A stretch of DNA of 64,000 bases from Pseudomonas sp. M30-35 (lineage in GTDB: Bacteria > Pseudomonadota > Gammaproteobacteria > Pseudomonadales > Pseudomonadaceae): the NCBI RefSeq assembly GCF_002163625.1, contig NZ_CP020892.1, positions 3,844,001 through 3,908,000 on the forward strand, written 5' to 3'. The translations under genes and the position numbers were made by a program. Shown piece by piece: positions 18,790-30,408 of this stretch (positions are counted from its first letter, which is position 1; each line of letters starts with the position of its first letter). Below the pieces are notes generated by a model. The model was not told where the DNA came from, did not search any database, and was given only the letters and a program-made list of their open reading frames with translations.

Positions 18790-18818
18790 AAAAAAACCCG
18801 CATTAAGCGGGTTTTTTT
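18790..18818. terminator. Bidirectional terminator between yhcB/zapG and cysNC
   Basis: ACCCGC-ATTAA-GCGGGT stem with runs of A on the left and seven T on the right, between convergent genes. Confidence 0.9.
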
Positions 18819-18853
18819 ATGGCTCATGCATCTGCAAGCAGATAGCTCATCCG

Positions 18854-20755
18854 CTAGATTGCACCGCGCTCACGCAATGCCGCCAGAACCATCTTAACGC
18901 CATCATCAACCGACACAGTCTGGGTGTCGATTACGACGTCGGCATCGAGCGGTACATCGTAGGGGAATGACTCACCCGGGATGTTATCGCCATTAGCCGC
19001 ATACAGGCCCTGTGGATCACGCTCGCGGCAAGCCTGTGGCGAAGCCTGAACATACACCGTGATCAAGCGTTCAGCACCAATCAGCGTCCGGGCCTGCTCG
19101 CGCCCTTCTGCATCCGGCGCGACAAAAGCCGCCAGAGTCAGCAGGCCCGCTTCATTGAACTGCCGTGCGACATGCGCCGCCCGACGCCAATTTTCAGTGC
19201 GCCCAGAACGATCCTGCGACAACCCCTTGTTGAGGTCATGACGCAGATTCTGGCCATCAAGGACATAGACACCACGGCCCATGTCGAACAGTTTGCGTTC
19301 AACCGCGTAAGCCAAAGTGCTTTTACCGGCACCAGACAAGCCACTGAACAGCACCGTGGCCGGTTGCTGACCGAGTCTTGCCGCACGCTCTTCTACCGAT
19401 ACATGCGCCAGCTTGCCGTGATGGCCAGTACCACCCTGCGAACCAACAGCCTCAGCGATAATCATGCCTGCGCCAACAGTGCCATTGGTCAGGCGATCAA
19501 TCACAATAAACGCACCCGTGGTGCGGTTGTGAGCGTAGCCATCCAACGCAATAGCGCTGTCGAGCGCGATACGCACCTTACCGATCTCATTGAGCTGCAG
19601 GCTACTCGCGGCGCCCTCTTCCAGGGTATTAACATCGACCCGGTGAGCAATGCTGGCAATCGAGCCCGGCACATAACTGGTGGCGCGCTTGATGTCGTAT
19701 TTCTTGCCCGGCAGCATAGGCTCATCAGCCATCCACACCAGCATTGCATCAAAGCTGTCAGTCACTAACGGACGGCTATCGGCATGAACCAACATGTCGC
19801 CACGCGAAACGTCGATTTCATCTTCAAGGGTCAGCGTTATAGCCTGACCAGGACCGGCCTGCTCCAGCTCGCCCTCATAGGTCACGATTGACTTGACGCG
19901 ACTGCCTTTACCCGACGGCAAGACAATCACATCATCGCCTTTATGCACGATGCCGCTGGCCAAGGTGCCAGCAAAACCACGGAAATTCAGGTTCGGACGG
20001 TTTACGTACTGCACCGGAAAACGCAGGTCGTTGAAGTTGCGATCACCTGCAATTTCAACAGTTTCAAGAATTTCCATCAGTGATTGACCGTCGTACCACG
20101 GCGAACGCTCACTCCTGCTGACAACGTTATCGCCCTTCAACGCCGACATTGGCACGAAGTGCAGCGATGTCGGTTTCAGCGCAATACCTTCAGCAAACGT
20201 CAAATAGTCAGCCTTGATCTGCTCGAATACGCCTTGATCGAAGTCCTTCAAGTCCATCTTATTGATGGCGACAACGATGTGCTTGATGCCCAGCAGAGAG
20301 GTAATAAAACTATGGCGCTTGGTCTGCGTCTGCACACCGTAACGTGCGTCAATCAGGATAATTGCCAGATCACAGGTCGATGCACCGGTCGCCATGTTCC
20401 GGGTATACTGCTCATGGCCCGGGGTGTCGGCGATGATGAACTTGCGCTTGGCAGTCGAGAAGTAACGGTACGCCACATCAATGGTAATGCCTTGCTCACG
20501 CTCGGCCTGCAGACCATCAACCAGCAGAGCCAGATCGACCTCCTCGCCAGTGGTGCCGCTTTTCTTCGAGTCCCGGGTGATCGCTTCGAGGTGATCTTCG
20601 TAAATCATCTTCGAATCGTGCAGCAGGCGCCCGATCAGGGTGCTCTTGCCGTCGTCGACGTTGCCGCAGGTCAAAAACCGCAATAACTCTTTGCGCTCGT
20701 GCTGCGCCAAGTAAGCAAGGATATCCTCGCTGATCAATTCAGATTGGTGCGACAT
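18854..20755 (-). CDS. cysN: Bifunctional sulfate adenylyltransferase subunit 1 / adenylylsulfate kinase
   Basis: A CysN-CysC fusion. The N-terminal GTPase part drives ATP sulfurylase with CysD, and the C-terminal kinase part makes PAPS from APS. The 633-residue protein has G1 GNVDDGKST (31-39), G3 DTPGHEQY and G4 NKMD of the EF-Tu-like GTPase, then an APS kinase Walker [10 protein letters not shown] near residue 475 and [13 protein letters not shown]. The start MSHQSEL is one base past the cysD stop, with a GGGG-containing site inside the cysD end. Fusion is normal in Pseudomonas. Expression is probably under CysB, though I see no convincing CysB site. Confidence 0.95.
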   Translation of the reverse strand: MSHQSELISEDILAYLAQHERKELLRFLTCGNVDDGKSTLIGRLLHDSKMIYEDHLEAITRDSKKSGTTGEEVDLALLVDGLQAEREQGITIDVAYRYFSTAKRKFIIADTPGHEQYTRNMATGASTCDLAIILIDARYGVQTQTKRHSFITSLLGIKHIVVAINKMDLKDFDQGVFEQIKADYLTFAEGIALKPTSLHFVPMSALKGDNVVSRSERSPWYDGQSLMEILETVEIAGDRNFNDLRFPVQYVNRPNLNFRGFAGTLASGIVHKGDDVIVLPSGKGSRVKSIVTYEGELEQAGPGQAITLTLEDEIDVSRGDMLVHADSRPLVTDSFDAMLVWMADEPMLPGKKYDIKRATSYVPGSIASIAHRVDVNTLEEGAASSLQLNEIGKVRIALDSAIALDGYAHNRTTGAFIVIDRLTNGTVGAGMIIAEAVGSQGGTGHHGKLAHVSVEERAARLGQQPATVLFSGLSGAGKSTLAYAVERKLFDMGRGVYVLDGQNLRHDLNKGLSQDRSGRTENWRRAAHVARQFNEAGLLTLAAFVAPDAEGREQARTLIGAERLITVYVQASPQACRERDPQGLYAANGDNIPGESFPYDVPLDADVVIDTQTVSVDDGVKMVLAALRERGAI

Positions 20756-20756
20756 C

Positions 20757-21674
20757 TTAAAAGTACCCCTGACGTTTTTTCTCTTCCATCGAACCTGCGC
20801 CATCATGGTCAATCACGCGACCTTGACGCTCAGAGGTACGGGTCAGCAGCATTTCCTGAATAATGTCAGCCAGCGTTGTCGCCTGTGACTCAACGGCGCC
20901 CGTCAATGGGTAGTCGCCCAGCGTACGGAAACGCACCATTTTCTTCTGAATGCGCGACTTTTCTTCGTCGGACATGTGCTCAAGAATGCGCTCATCATCG
21001 ATCATGATCAGCGTGCCATTCTTCTCGATCACATCGCGCTCAGCTGCAAAGTACAGCGGCACAATCGGAATTTGCTCCAGATAGATGTACTGCCAGATGT
21101 CCAGCTCGGTCCAGTTGGACAGTGGGAAAACGCGAATCGACTCGCCCTTCTTCACTTTGCCGTTGTAGACATTCCACAATTCTGGGCGCTGGTTTTTAGG
21201 GTCCCAGCGGTGCTTGCTGTCACGGAACGAGTACACGCGCTCTTTGGCACGGGATTTCTCTTCATCACGACGTGCGCCACCAAAGGCGGCATCGAAACCA
21301 TGTTTGTCGAGCGCCTGCTTGAGGCCTTCGGTTTTCATGATGTCGGTGTGCTTGGCACTGCCGTGGGTCAGCGGGTTGATGCCCTGAGCGACGCCTTCTT
21401 GGTTGACGTGAACAATCAGGTCCAAACCCATTTCAGTCTTCATCTTGTCGCGGAAGCTATACATCTCCTGAAACTTCCAGCGGGTGTCGACATGCATAAC
21501 CGGGAACGGCAACTTGCCTGGAAAGAACGCCTTGCGTGCCAGATGCAGCATCACCGCGGAGTCTTTACCAATGGAATAGAGCATTACCGGGTTGTCGAAT
21601 TCGGCGGCCACCTCACGAATGATGTGGATACTTTCCGCCTCGAGCTCTTTCAGGTGCGTCATTTTGTCGAGCAT
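20757..21674 (-). CDS. cysD: Sulfate adenylyltransferase subunit 2
   Basis: The catalytic subunit of ATP sulfurylase, forming APS from sulfate and ATP. The 305-residue protein shows the PP-loop-type [17 protein letters not shown] near residue 35 and [16 protein letters not shown], with [16 protein letters not shown] in the C-terminal half. It is the first gene of the cysD-cysNC operon. The 184 bp upstream up to the Nif3 gene would carry its promoter; I cannot assign one confidently. Confidence 0.95.
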   Translation of the reverse strand: MLDKMTHLKELEAESIHIIREVAAEFDNPVMLYSIGKDSAVMLHLARKAFFPGKLPFPVMHVDTRWKFQEMYSFRDKMKTEMGLDLIVHVNQEGVAQGINPLTHGSAKHTDIMKTEGLKQALDKHGFDAAFGGARRDEEKSRAKERVYSFRDSKHRWDPKNQRPELWNVYNGKVKKGESIRVFPLSNWTELDIWQYIYLEQIPIVPLYFAAERDVIEKNGTLIMIDDERILEHMSDEEKSRIQKKMVRFRTLGDYPLTGAVESQATTLADIIQEMLLTRTSERQGRVIDHDGAGSMEEKKRQGYF

Positions 21675-21858
21675 AGCTACTCACGATTTGCTTTGTAATG
21701 GGGCCAGCGGGCCGTGGACATGGGCGCACTCTAGCACAGCACTAGCTTCTATTCAGGCCGCCAACTAGATCAAAACGTTCTAACTTTATGCTCAGTATTT
21801 TGCCCAGGAATGGCTCAATCGAGCCGTCGAAAGCGCCGATGCTCTGTTCAAGCAAGCG

Positions 21859-22617
21859 TCAAATTGGGTTGGCGCAATCAATGAATATATGCTCGATGGC
21901 AAAGCGCTTCGCTAAATACTCACCCAGCGCCTGCACACCGTAGCGTTCAGTTGCATGATGACCTGCGGCAATAAAACTGATGCCATTCTCTTGTGCGCTG
22001 TGAAAGGTCTGCTCCGAAGCTTCACCAGTCAGGTACAGATCAACGCCAGCAGCGATTGCTTCATCGATATAACCCTGCCCGCCACCCGTGCACCAGCCTA
22101 CTCGGCGAATCATCTCGGAGCCCTCCACCAACAGCGGCTCACGCCCCAGTTGCTCCTGCACGCGGCGAGCAAAGTCACGAGCGCTTTGTGGCTCATCCAA
22201 TGAGCCAACCAAACCCACTGTTCGTGGATTATCCGGATTCAGCGCCCCTTCAACGGTGATACCCAACTGCGCAGCAAGCTGCACGTTATTCCCCACTTCG
22301 GGATGCACATCAAGCGGCAGGTGATAGGCAAGCAGACTGATATCGTTGCTCAACAGTGCCTTGAGTCGGCGCTGCTTCATGCCGGTCACGCATGGATCTT
22401 CACCCTTCCAGAAATAACCGTGATGCACGAGGATAACGTCAGCCTCCGCTTCAATTGCAGCATCGATCAGCGCCTGACTGGCCGTAACACCTGTGACTAA
22501 TCGCTGCACATTCGGTCGTCCTTCAACCTGCAAACCATTCGGGCAGTAGTCGTTGATACTGTCTGCATTCAAATATCGCTGGGTCTCTGCAATCAGGGTG
22601 GTCAGGGCGATTGCCAT
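21859..22617 (-). CDS. Nif3-like dinuclear metal-centre protein (YbgI family)
   Basis: A member of the NIF3/YbgI family, which form hexameric toroids with a di-metal site; the reaction is not established, although a GTP cyclohydrolase I-like role was annotated for some. The 252-residue protein has the metal ligands in LVHHGYFW, LLAYHLPLDVH and the C-terminal AGHHATERYG, and the typical NDYCPNGLQVEG start region. The ATG follows AGAGGAAA at ideal distance; the frame upstream is not conserved. It is divergent from algW, with 110 bp between the start codons. Confidence 0.9.
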   Translation of the reverse strand: MAIALTTLIAETQRYLNADSINDYCPNGLQVEGRPNVQRLVTGVTASQALIDAAIEAEADVILVHHGYFWKGEDPCVTGMKQRRLKALLSNDISLLAYHLPLDVHPEVGNNVQLAAQLGITVEGALNPDNPRTVGLVGSLDEPQSARDFARRVQEQLGREPLLVEGSEMIRRVGWCTGGGQGYIDEAIAAGVDLYLTGEASEQTFHSAQENGISFIAAGHHATERYGVQALGEYLAKRFAIEHIFIDCANPI

Positions 22618-22727
22618 TTTGTTTCCTCTTAGATTGATACGGGCCAATGCAATATTCGCGCTAGCACCCTTATAATGATCCACCTTAAGTGGCTCAACTG
22701 CCCCTCGCAACTCTCAGGACTTCTTTG

Positions 22728-23888
22728 ATGCTCAAAGCAGTGCGTTTTTTTGGCTGGCCCTTGCTCGTTGGCGTACTTGTCGCCTTGCTGTTTATCCAGC
22801 AGTACCCCGAATGGGTTGGCTTGCCTGACCACGACGTAGAGGTTCGACAGACACCCGAAAACCGACGCGGCGCTTCTGCCGGCCCGGCGTCCTATGCGAA
22901 CGCGGTGACCTTGGCATCACCTGCGGTCGCTAACTTGTACACCACCAAATTTGTCAACAAGCCAGCAGTGCCGTTGTTTGAAGACCCGCAGTTCAAAAAG
23001 TTTTTCGGCGATAACCTGCCAAGGCAACGCCGCATGGAGTCAAGCCTCGGTTCAGCCGTAATTATGAGCTCGGAAGGTTATCTGCTAACCAACAATCATG
23101 TGACCTCAGGCGCTGACCAAATCGTTGTAGCGCTTAAAGACGGCCGTGAAACCCTGGCCCGAGTCATTGGCAGTGATCCAGAAACGGACTTGGCGGTACT
23201 CAAGATCGATCTTGATGACATGCCCGCAATCACTCTGGGCCGTTCGGATAACATCAGGATCGGCGATGTCACCCTGGCCATTGGCAACCCATTCGGGGTC
23301 GGCCAAACCGTGACCATGGGCATCATCAGTGCCACGGGGCGTAATCAACTCGGCCTCAACACCTACGAAGACTTCATCCAGACTGACGCCGCCATCAACC
23401 CTGGCAACTCAGGCGGCGCACTGGTTGATGCCGACGGTAATCTGGTTGGCATCAACACCGCTATTTTCTCCAAGTCAGGCGGCTCGCAGGGGATCGGCTT
23501 TGCTATTCCAGTGAAACTGGCGCTTGAAGTCATGCAGGCAATTATCGAGCACGGCCAGGTCATTCGTGGCTGGCTGGGCATTGAAGTACAGCCCCTGACT
23601 CCAGAGCTGGCTGAGTCATTCGGCCTTGAAGGTCGACCCGGCATTGTTGTCGCGGGAATTTATCGCGACGGCCCAGCCCAGCGTGCGGGCCTGCAGCCAG
23701 GTGATTTAATCATGAACATCGACGGAGAACCGGCAGGCGATGGCCGCCGCTCGATGAATCAGGTGGCACGGACTAAACCTGGCGACAAGATTCACATTGA
23801 AATCCTGCGTAACGGCAAGCCAATGGACCTGACCGCAGAGGTTGGCGTTCGCCCACCAGCTTCAACCAAGACGGCCGATAATCAGTAA
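22728..23888 (+). CDS. algW: Periplasmic serine protease AlgW (DegS-type)
   Basis: The site-1 protease that senses misfolded outer-membrane proteins and cleaves MucA, releasing AlgU/sigma22 for alginate and envelope stress responses. The 386-residue protein has an N-terminal membrane anchor (about 6-24), a trypsin-like domain with catalytic His124, Asp154 and Ser228 (GNSGG) and one PDZ domain (about 285-375), the DegS architecture. The start MLKAVRFFGW follows AGGA; the longer frame upstream is not supported. Its targets are elsewhere in the genome. Confidence 0.94.
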   Translation: MLKAVRFFGWPLLVGVLVALLFIQQYPEWVGLPDHDVEVRQTPENRRGASAGPASYANAVTLASPAVANLYTTKFVNKPAVPLFEDPQFKKFFGDNLPRQRRMESSLGSAVIMSSEGYLLTNNHVTSGADQIVVALKDGRETLARVIGSDPETDLAVLKIDLDDMPAITLGRSDNIRIGDVTLAIGNPFGVGQTVTMGIISATGRNQLGLNTYEDFIQTDAAINPGNSGGALVDADGNLVGINTAIFSKSGGSQGIGFAIPVKLALEVMQAIIEHGQVIRGWLGIEVQPLTPELAESFGLEGRPGIVVAGIYRDGPAQRAGLQPGDLIMNIDGEPAGDGRRSMNQVARTKPGDKIHIEILRNGKPMDLTAEVGVRPPASTKTADNQ

Positions 23889-23902
23889 CTAAACGGCTGA
23901 TA

Positions 23903-23933
23903 TGCAGCGTTCTCGGTGCTCGAGACCGCTGCA
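23903..23933. terminator. Stem-loop between convergent algW and hisC
   Basis: TGCAGCG and TCTCG on the left pair with CGAGA and CGCTGCA on the right around a 5-nt loop. The T-run downstream on the plus strand is weak (CCCTTTCTT), so it is a possible rather than certain intrinsic terminator. Confidence 0.5.
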
Positions 23934-23953
23934 GCACCCTTTCTTACTTGGGC

Positions 23954-25009
23954 TCAGCAGAGCCCCTGCAATGCATCCAGCAGCGTTTGATTCTGCTCGG
24001 GTGTGCCGATGGTAATGCGCAAGAACTGGGCAATACGCGCCTGTTTGAAGTGACGCACTATCACCCCTTGTTCACGTAATTGCGCAGCCAACTCGATTGC
24101 ATCGCGCTCAGGATGACGAGCAAAGACGAAGTTAGCGGCCGAAGGCAGCACCTCAAAGCCCAACTGCTGCAACCCCTCAACCACTTCATCACGACTGCTG
24201 ATGACAGCCCGACAGGTGCGCTTGAAGTAATCTTCATCGGCGAATGCAGCCGCAGCACCGGCAATTGCCACGCGATCCAGCGGATAGGAGTTAAAGCTGT
24301 TCTTGATCCGCTCCAACGCCTCGATCAAGTCTGCATGCCCCACTGCAAAACCCACTCGCAGCCCTGCCAGCGAGCGTGACTTCGAAAGGGTTTGAGTTAC
24401 CAGCAAGTTTGGGTACTTATCCACCAGGCTAATCGCCGACTCGCCACCGAAGTCGATATAGGCTTCATCCACGACCACAACGCTTTCAGTATTGAGCGCC
24501 AACAAGCGCTCAATAGCGTCTAGCGGCAACAGGCAGCCAGTCGGCGCATTCGGGTTTGGGAAAATGATGCCGCCATTCGGCCGCGCATAGTCTTCAACAC
24601 GGATATTGAATTGCTCATCAAGCTCAACAACCCCAGGCTCAATCCCGTACAAACCGCAATAGACGGGGTAAAAGCTATAGCTGATGTCCGGAAACAGCAA
24701 CGGCTTACCGTGCTGGAACAAACCATGAAAAGCGTGGGCGAGCACTTCATCCGAACCATTACCAACAAACACTTGAGACGTTTCTACGCCGTAGAATTGT
24801 GCAATAGCCTGCTTCAGGCGATCACTGTTTGGGTCGGGGTACAGACGCAGCTGGTCATTGACCTCAGCTTGCATTGCCGCAATAGCCTGCGGCGAAGGCC
24901 CATATGGGTTTTCGTTGGTGTTGAGCTTAACCAGCTTTGCCAGCTTCGGTTGCTCGCCCGGCACATAGGGCACCAATTGTTTAACGAAGGGGCTCCAGAA
25001 TTTGCTCAT
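23954..25009 (-). CDS. hisC: Histidinol-phosphate aminotransferase
   Basis: A PLP enzyme converting imidazole-acetol phosphate to histidinol phosphate in histidine synthesis. The 351-residue protein has the fold-type I features NENPYGPSP at the substrate side, [24 protein letters not shown] and the Schiff-base lysine Lys210 in [12 protein letters not shown]. It is downstream of hisG and hisD on the same strand, separated from hisD by a 117-bp gap holding a 45-bp inverted-repeat element. Pseudomonads usually have two hisC-type genes; this position matches hisC1. Confidence 0.94.
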   Translation of the reverse strand: MSKFWSPFVKQLVPYVPGEQPKLAKLVKLNTNENPYGPSPQAIAAMQAEVNDQLRLYPDPNSDRLKQAIAQFYGVETSQVFVGNGSDEVLAHAFHGLFQHGKPLLFPDISYSFYPVYCGLYGIEPGVVELDEQFNIRVEDYARPNGGIIFPNPNAPTGCLLPLDAIERLLALNTESVVVVDEAYIDFGGESAISLVDKYPNLLVTQTLSKSRSLAGLRVGFAVGHADLIEALERIKNSFNSYPLDRVAIAGAAAAFADEDYFKRTCRAVISSRDEVVEGLQQLGFEVLPSAANFVFARHPERDAIELAAQLREQGVIVRHFKQARIAQFLRITIGTPEQNQTLLDALQGLC

Positions 25010-25035
25010 TGCCCTGCTCTCCTAAAAATCATTAG

Positions 25036-25080
25036 GGAGCCTCTGAAAGATAGCGAGCGTCGTAATCTTTCAGAGGCTCC
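25036..25080. mobile_element. Inverted-repeat element, copy B (internally deleted)
   Basis: A 45-bp hairpin with perfect 16-bp arms GGAGCCTCTGAAAGAT / ATCTTTCAGAGGCTCC in the hisD-hisC gap. The arms match the ends of the element at 60748-60901, and the loop keeps TAGCGAGCG, the sequence next to one end of the longer copies. It therefore looks like the two ends of that element joined after loss of the middle. In RNA it would form a very stable stem in the his message. Confidence 0.75.
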
Positions 25081-25126
25081 GTAGCCGCATGGTGCAGGCT
25101 TAAAGCCGCGCCCAAAATTGTCTGAA

Positions 25127-26437
25127 TTAGTTTTTAATCCGATATTCAGCGCTGCGTGCGTGAGCCGTCAAAGACTCGCCGCGGGCCAGCACTGAAGCGG
25201 TTTTACCCAGTTCAGAGGCACCATCAGCGGAGCAATAGATGATTGAAGAGCGTTTCTGGAAGTCATAGACGCCCAGTGGCGAAGAAAAACGCGCGGTACC
25301 GGATGTAGGCAACACATGGTTCGGCCCAGCGCAGTAATCACCCAAGGCTTCTGCGGTATAACGGCCCATGAATATTGCGCCCGCATGGCGAATCTGTGGC
25401 AACCATTGTTCAGGTTCTGCCACGGACAACTCCAAGTGCTCTGGAGCAATGCGGTTAGCCACTTCAATGGCTTGCGCCATATCGGCCACGTGGATCAATG
25501 CGCCGCGCGCTTCCAGCGAGCTGCGAATAATGTCGGCACGCTCCATGGTTGGCAGCAATTTGGCGATGGATGCCGCGACCTTATCGAGAAACTCCGCATC
25601 AGGGCTGAGTAAAATCGACTGGGCATCTTCATCGTGCTCAGCTTGCGAGAACAGGTCCATGGCGATCCAGTCAGGATCGGTTTGACCATCGCACACCACT
25701 AAAATCTCGGAAGGACCGGCGATCATATCGATACCAACCTTGCCGAATACATGACGCTTGGCGGTCGCCACGTAGATGTTGCCGGGGCCAACAATCTTAT
25801 CCACCGGCGGCACGCTTTCCGTGCCATAGGCCAGCGCAGCTATGGCTTGGGCGCCACCGATGGTGAATACGCGATCGACGCCAGCAATCGCAGCGGCAGC
25901 CAACACCATCTCGTTGATATCACCGCGTGGCGTCGGCACTACCATGACGACCTCAGCAACACCGGCTACTTTAGCCGGGATCGCATTCATCAATACTGAT
26001 GACGGATAGGTCGCTTTACCGCCAGGCACATACAAACCCGCGCGATCCAGCGGTGTAACTTGCTGACCCAGTACCGTGCCGTCGGCTTCGGTATAGCGCC
26101 ATGAGTCTTGCTTTTGTTTCTCGTGATAACTGCGCACGCGCTCAGCAGCGACTTCCAACGCTTCGCGCTGAGCGGGAGTAATACGGGTCAGTGCCAATTC
26201 CAGACGCTCACGCGGCAGAATCAGCTCAGCCATGCTGGCGACTTCAAGGCCATCAAACCGCTGGGTATATTCAACCAGTGCGGCGTCACCACGACTGCGC
26301 ACAGCGGCGATGATCTCCAGCACACGCTGGTTCACGCCATCGTCAGACACACTCTCCCAACTCAGCAAATGATCAAGGTCGTGGGCAAAACCTTGGTCAG
26401 CGGCGTTGAGTCGACGTATAGCGATGGGAGCAGTCAT
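25127..26437 (-). CDS. hisD: Histidinol dehydrogenase
   Basis: A Zn-dependent, NAD+-linked enzyme for the last two steps of histidine synthesis. The 436-residue protein includes [14 protein letters not shown], the [15 protein letters not shown] and DMIAGPSEI motifs, the Zn/catalytic region [13 protein letters not shown] and PEHLELSV. The length and start are normal. It lies between hisG (123 bp upstream) and hisC. Confidence 0.96.
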   Translation of the reverse strand: MTAPIAIRRLNAADQGFAHDLDHLLSWESVSDDGVNQRVLEIIAAVRSRGDAALVEYTQRFDGLEVASMAELILPRERLELALTRITPAQREALEVAAERVRSYHEKQKQDSWRYTEADGTVLGQQVTPLDRAGLYVPGGKATYPSSVLMNAIPAKVAGVAEVVMVVPTPRGDINEMVLAAAAIAGVDRVFTIGGAQAIAALAYGTESVPPVDKIVGPGNIYVATAKRHVFGKVGIDMIAGPSEILVVCDGQTDPDWIAMDLFSQAEHDEDAQSILLSPDAEFLDKVAASIAKLLPTMERADIIRSSLEARGALIHVADMAQAIEVANRIAPEHLELSVAEPEQWLPQIRHAGAIFMGRYTAEALGDYCAGPNHVLPTSGTARFSSPLGVYDFQKRSSIIYCSADGASELGKTASVLARGESLTAHARSAEYRIKN

Positions 26438-26560
26438 AACGGGCCTCTTGAATTAGCAAATGCTCAAGCGCCCGAAGAATACCAGCCGCTCCGCGCGGGC
26501 ACCTGAAAATTCTGGCTATGACACGGATAGGCGGACGCAGCACTGGGCTGCGTATGGGTA

Positions 26561-27196
26561 TTAGCTAGGGTGTCGCGACTCGACAGCTTCACGCAAGGTG
26601 TCGATCAATGCCTGAATACGTGCGTGCTGCATTTTCATCGAGGCCTTGTTGACCACCAGGCGCGAACTGATCGTGGCGATCAGTTCCTGCGCTTCCAGGC
26701 CGTTGGCACGCAAAGTATTACCGGTGTCGACGACATCGATAATCTTGTCGGCCAAACCGACCAATGGCGCCAATTCCATAGATCCGTAAAGCTTGATCAC
26801 ATCAACCTGGCGACCTTGTTCAGCGTAGTAACGCTTGGCTACGTTGACGAACTTAGTTGCTACACGCAGGCGACCGCTGGGCTCAACAGCACCCACCGCA
26901 CCCGCGGTCATCAGTTTGCACTTGGCAATACGCAGATCCAGCGGCTCGTATAAGCCCTGACCGCCGTATTCCATCAGCACGTCTTTCCCGGCAACGCCCA
27001 GATCGGCAGCGCCATGCTCAACGTAGGTTGGCACATCGGTCGCACGAACAATCAGCAAGCGCACATCATCCTGAGTCGTCGGAATGATCAGTTTGCGGCT
27101 TTTTTCAGGGTTCTCGGTTGGCACAATCCCCGCAGCGGCAAGCAGCGGCAGAGTGTCATCGAGAATGCGGCCTTTCGACAGCGCGATGGTGAGCAT
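26561..27196 (-). CDS. hisG: ATP phosphoribosyltransferase, short form
   Basis: Catalyses the first, feedback-controlled step of histidine synthesis. The 211-residue protein is the short HisG form ([49 protein letters not shown]) and lacks the C-terminal regulatory domain of the E. coli enzyme (about 299 aa). Short forms need HisZ for activity and histidine inhibition; hisZ is not in the window. It follows murA on the same strand by 106 bp, the usual murA-hisG-hisD-hisC order in pseudomonads. Confidence 0.95.
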   Translation of the reverse strand: MLTIALSKGRILDDTLPLLAAAGIVPTENPEKSRKLIIPTTQDDVRLLIVRATDVPTYVEHGAADLGVAGKDVLMEYGGQGLYEPLDLRIAKCKLMTAGAVGAVEPSGRLRVATKFVNVAKRYYAEQGRQVDVIKLYGSMELAPLVGLADKIIDVVDTGNTLRANGLEAQELIATISSRLVVNKASMKMQHARIQALIDTLREAVESRHPS

Positions 27197-27302
27197 GATG
27201 GTTGTAAATCCTTAAAAGCTAAACGTCGCAAACTCAAAACCAACGGCCTGAGCGTGCGTTACCCGCCAGACCTCAACGGCATGGCGGGACATGCGTTGAA
27301 AC

Positions 27303-28824
<1,522 letters not shown>

Positions 28825-28890
28825 GATCAACCTCAATCAGCGTATTCATTAGCGACAGCGGAGCCGAAGCTCTCGGGTCGCGCATCATAC

Positions 28891-28933
28891 AAAAAAAGCC
28901 GGGAACCTGCGAATCCTCAAGAATCCACAGGTT
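28891..28933 (-). terminator. Possible terminator after mlaB
   Basis: On the minus strand AACCTG(T)G ... CG CAGGTT forms an 8-bp stem including one G-T pair, then CCCGGC and seven T. The loop is large and the T-run starts a few bases after the stem, so confidence is moderate. Confidence 0.45.
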
Positions 28934-28948
28934 AAGCATAGGCTGCGG

Positions 28949-29296
28949 TTACTCGGGCGCAGGTGCCACAGAGTTTTGCTCTTGGTCATTCTGCTCGACA
29001 GGCAAAATATCCAAGAGCTCGGAAACCTTGGCGATCTCCTGCATATCTTTAGGCAAGTGGCGTATCACTATGCTTTTACCTTTGCTTTGCGCATCGCGAA
29101 CGAACGCCAGCAACAATGAAAGCCCGACGCTGCTGGACTTCTCGACAGCGGCGCAGTCAATCACGCAGGTGCTGGCATTGCAGCCTTTGAGCAGCTTGCC
29201 GCCATCTTTACGCAACTGCGGCCCAGAGCTGTAATCAATCACGCCTGAGAGCTGAAAGACCCCAGGCGACAACTCATCAATAGCTGCCCGACTCAC
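28949..29296 (-). CDS. mlaB: Mla pathway STAS-domain protein MlaB
   Basis: The cytoplasmic STAS-domain subunit that stabilises the MlaFEDB transporter. The 115-residue protein has the STAS core STCVIDCAAVEKSSSVGLSLL (in two parts: strand STCVIDCAAV and helix start SSSVGLSLLLAF), with Ser/Thr at the position that matters in MlaB. The start is GTG in a GTGA overlap with the mlaC stop. The C-terminus is a short, Glu/Gln-rich tail. Confidence 0.88.
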   Translation of the reverse strand: MSRAAIDELSPGVFQLSGVIDYSSGPQLRKDGGKLLKGCNASTCVIDCAAVEKSSSVGLSLLLAFVRDAQSKGKSIVIRHLPKDMQEIAKVSELLDILPVEQNDQEQNSVAPAPE

Positions 29297-29925
29297 GACT
29301 CACCCTTGGCCTGACGTGCTTTAGCGACAGTTTCAGGCCAGGTATCAATGACTTTATCCAAGTCATTGTTGTTCTTCTGCATCGACTGCGAGAACTGGTC
29401 GCGGAACAGTTTACCAACGTTGATACCGTTGATGATCATATTGCGCATCACCCATGCATCGCCTTTATTGACCATGGTGTAGGCCAACGGATAGATGGTG
29501 CCGTTACCATCCTTGATCTCCATGTTCACAGTGGCGCGCTTAGGATCCTGGTGACCTGTAGACGGCAGGACACGAATATCCTGATTGTTGTACTCAAGCA
29601 GCGCATTGCCATAGAACTGCATCAGACTTTGCTTGAAGTTGGTCTGAAAAAGCTCCATTTGCGCCGGAGTTGCCTTTCGCGAGTAACGCACCGTCATGAC
29701 CCCACGCGAGATGCCATCAACATCCACCACCGGGCCCAGAATGGAATCCAAGGCGTTGTAGAACGCATTAGGGTCACTGCGATACTGCTCTTTATTGGCC
29801 TTCAGGTCATCAAGCAGCTTGGTTGTGGTTTCCTGAACCACCTCGGTAGCGGTGGGTGCGGCAACGGCGATCAGTGGCAATGCCGCGAGCAACACGACAA
29901 GGCTGTTACGAAGTACTTTGATCAT
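29293..29925 (-). CDS. mlaC: Periplasmic phospholipid shuttle MlaC
   Basis: Carries phospholipid between the outer-membrane MlaA complex and MlaFEDB in the inner membrane. The 210-residue protein has a Sec signal peptide (cleavage near AVA-APT) and the Tol-Tol-Ttg2 fold: NAFYNALDSILGPVVD, GVMTVRYSRKATPAQ, and the C-terminal NMIINGINVGKLFRDQFSQ. In Pseudomonas this operon is the ttg2 locus. Confidence 0.93.
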   Translation of the reverse strand: MIKVLRNSLVVLLAALPLIAVAAPTATEVVQETTTKLLDDLKANKEQYRSDPNAFYNALDSILGPVVDVDGISRGVMTVRYSRKATPAQMELFQTNFKQSLMQFYGNALLEYNNQDIRVLPSTGHQDPKRATVNMEIKDGNGTIYPLAYTMVNKGDAWVMRNMIINGINVGKLFRDQFSQSMQKNNNDLDKVIDTWPETVAKARQAKGES

Positions 29926-29937
29926 TATCAGTTCCCG

Positions 29938-30408
29938 TTATTTGGAGTCGTCTTTATTCACAGAATTAAGTAAAAACTTACCAATCAAGTCTTCAAGAAC
30001 CAGCGATGACTGGGTGTCGTGAATAGTGCCGCCATCTTTTAGCACTTCTTCCTCACCCCCTACGCTGATCCCAATATATTTCTCGCCAAGTAGACCCGCG
30101 GTCAGAATTGAGGCGGTCGAGTCTTCGGGCAGGTTGTTGACCATTTTGTCGACTTCCATGGTGACGCGTCCGGTGTAGCTGTCACGATCCAAATCAATCG
30201 CCACGACTTTACCAATGGTCACCCCAGCCATGGTCACCTTGGAACGTACGGTTAGACCCGCAATGTTCTCAAAGTATGCATAAACTTTATAGCTATCATC
30301 ATTGCTACCCATTGCCAGACCGCTGACGCGCAGAGCCAGTAGCATCAATGCCAGCATTCCGGCCAGCAGGAACAGGCCGACACCAACTTCCAGTGTGCGG
30401 TTTTGCAT
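29938..30408 (-). CDS. mlaD: MCE-domain protein MlaD
   Basis: The inner-membrane-anchored MCE subunit; hexamers form the hydrophobic channel above MlaE. The 156-residue protein has one N-terminal transmembrane helix (about 8-28), then an MCE domain (about 40-120: YAYFENIAGLTVRSKVTMAGVTIGKV, quoted in segments YAYFENIAGL and AGVTIGKVV). It shares a base with the mlaE stop, so translation is coupled. Confidence 0.94.
   Translation of the reverse strand: MQNRTLEVGVGLFLLAGMLALMLLALRVSGLAMGSNDDSYKVYAYFENIAGLTVRSKVTMAGVTIGKVVAIDLDRDSYTGRVTMEVDKMVNNLPEDSTASILTAGLLGEKYIGISVGGEEEVLKDGGTIHDTQSSLVLEDLIGKFLLNSVNKDDSK

Noticed and set aside
23345..23620. A possible second small gene opposite algW
   Set aside because: A mirror frame of the protease domain, without start signals.
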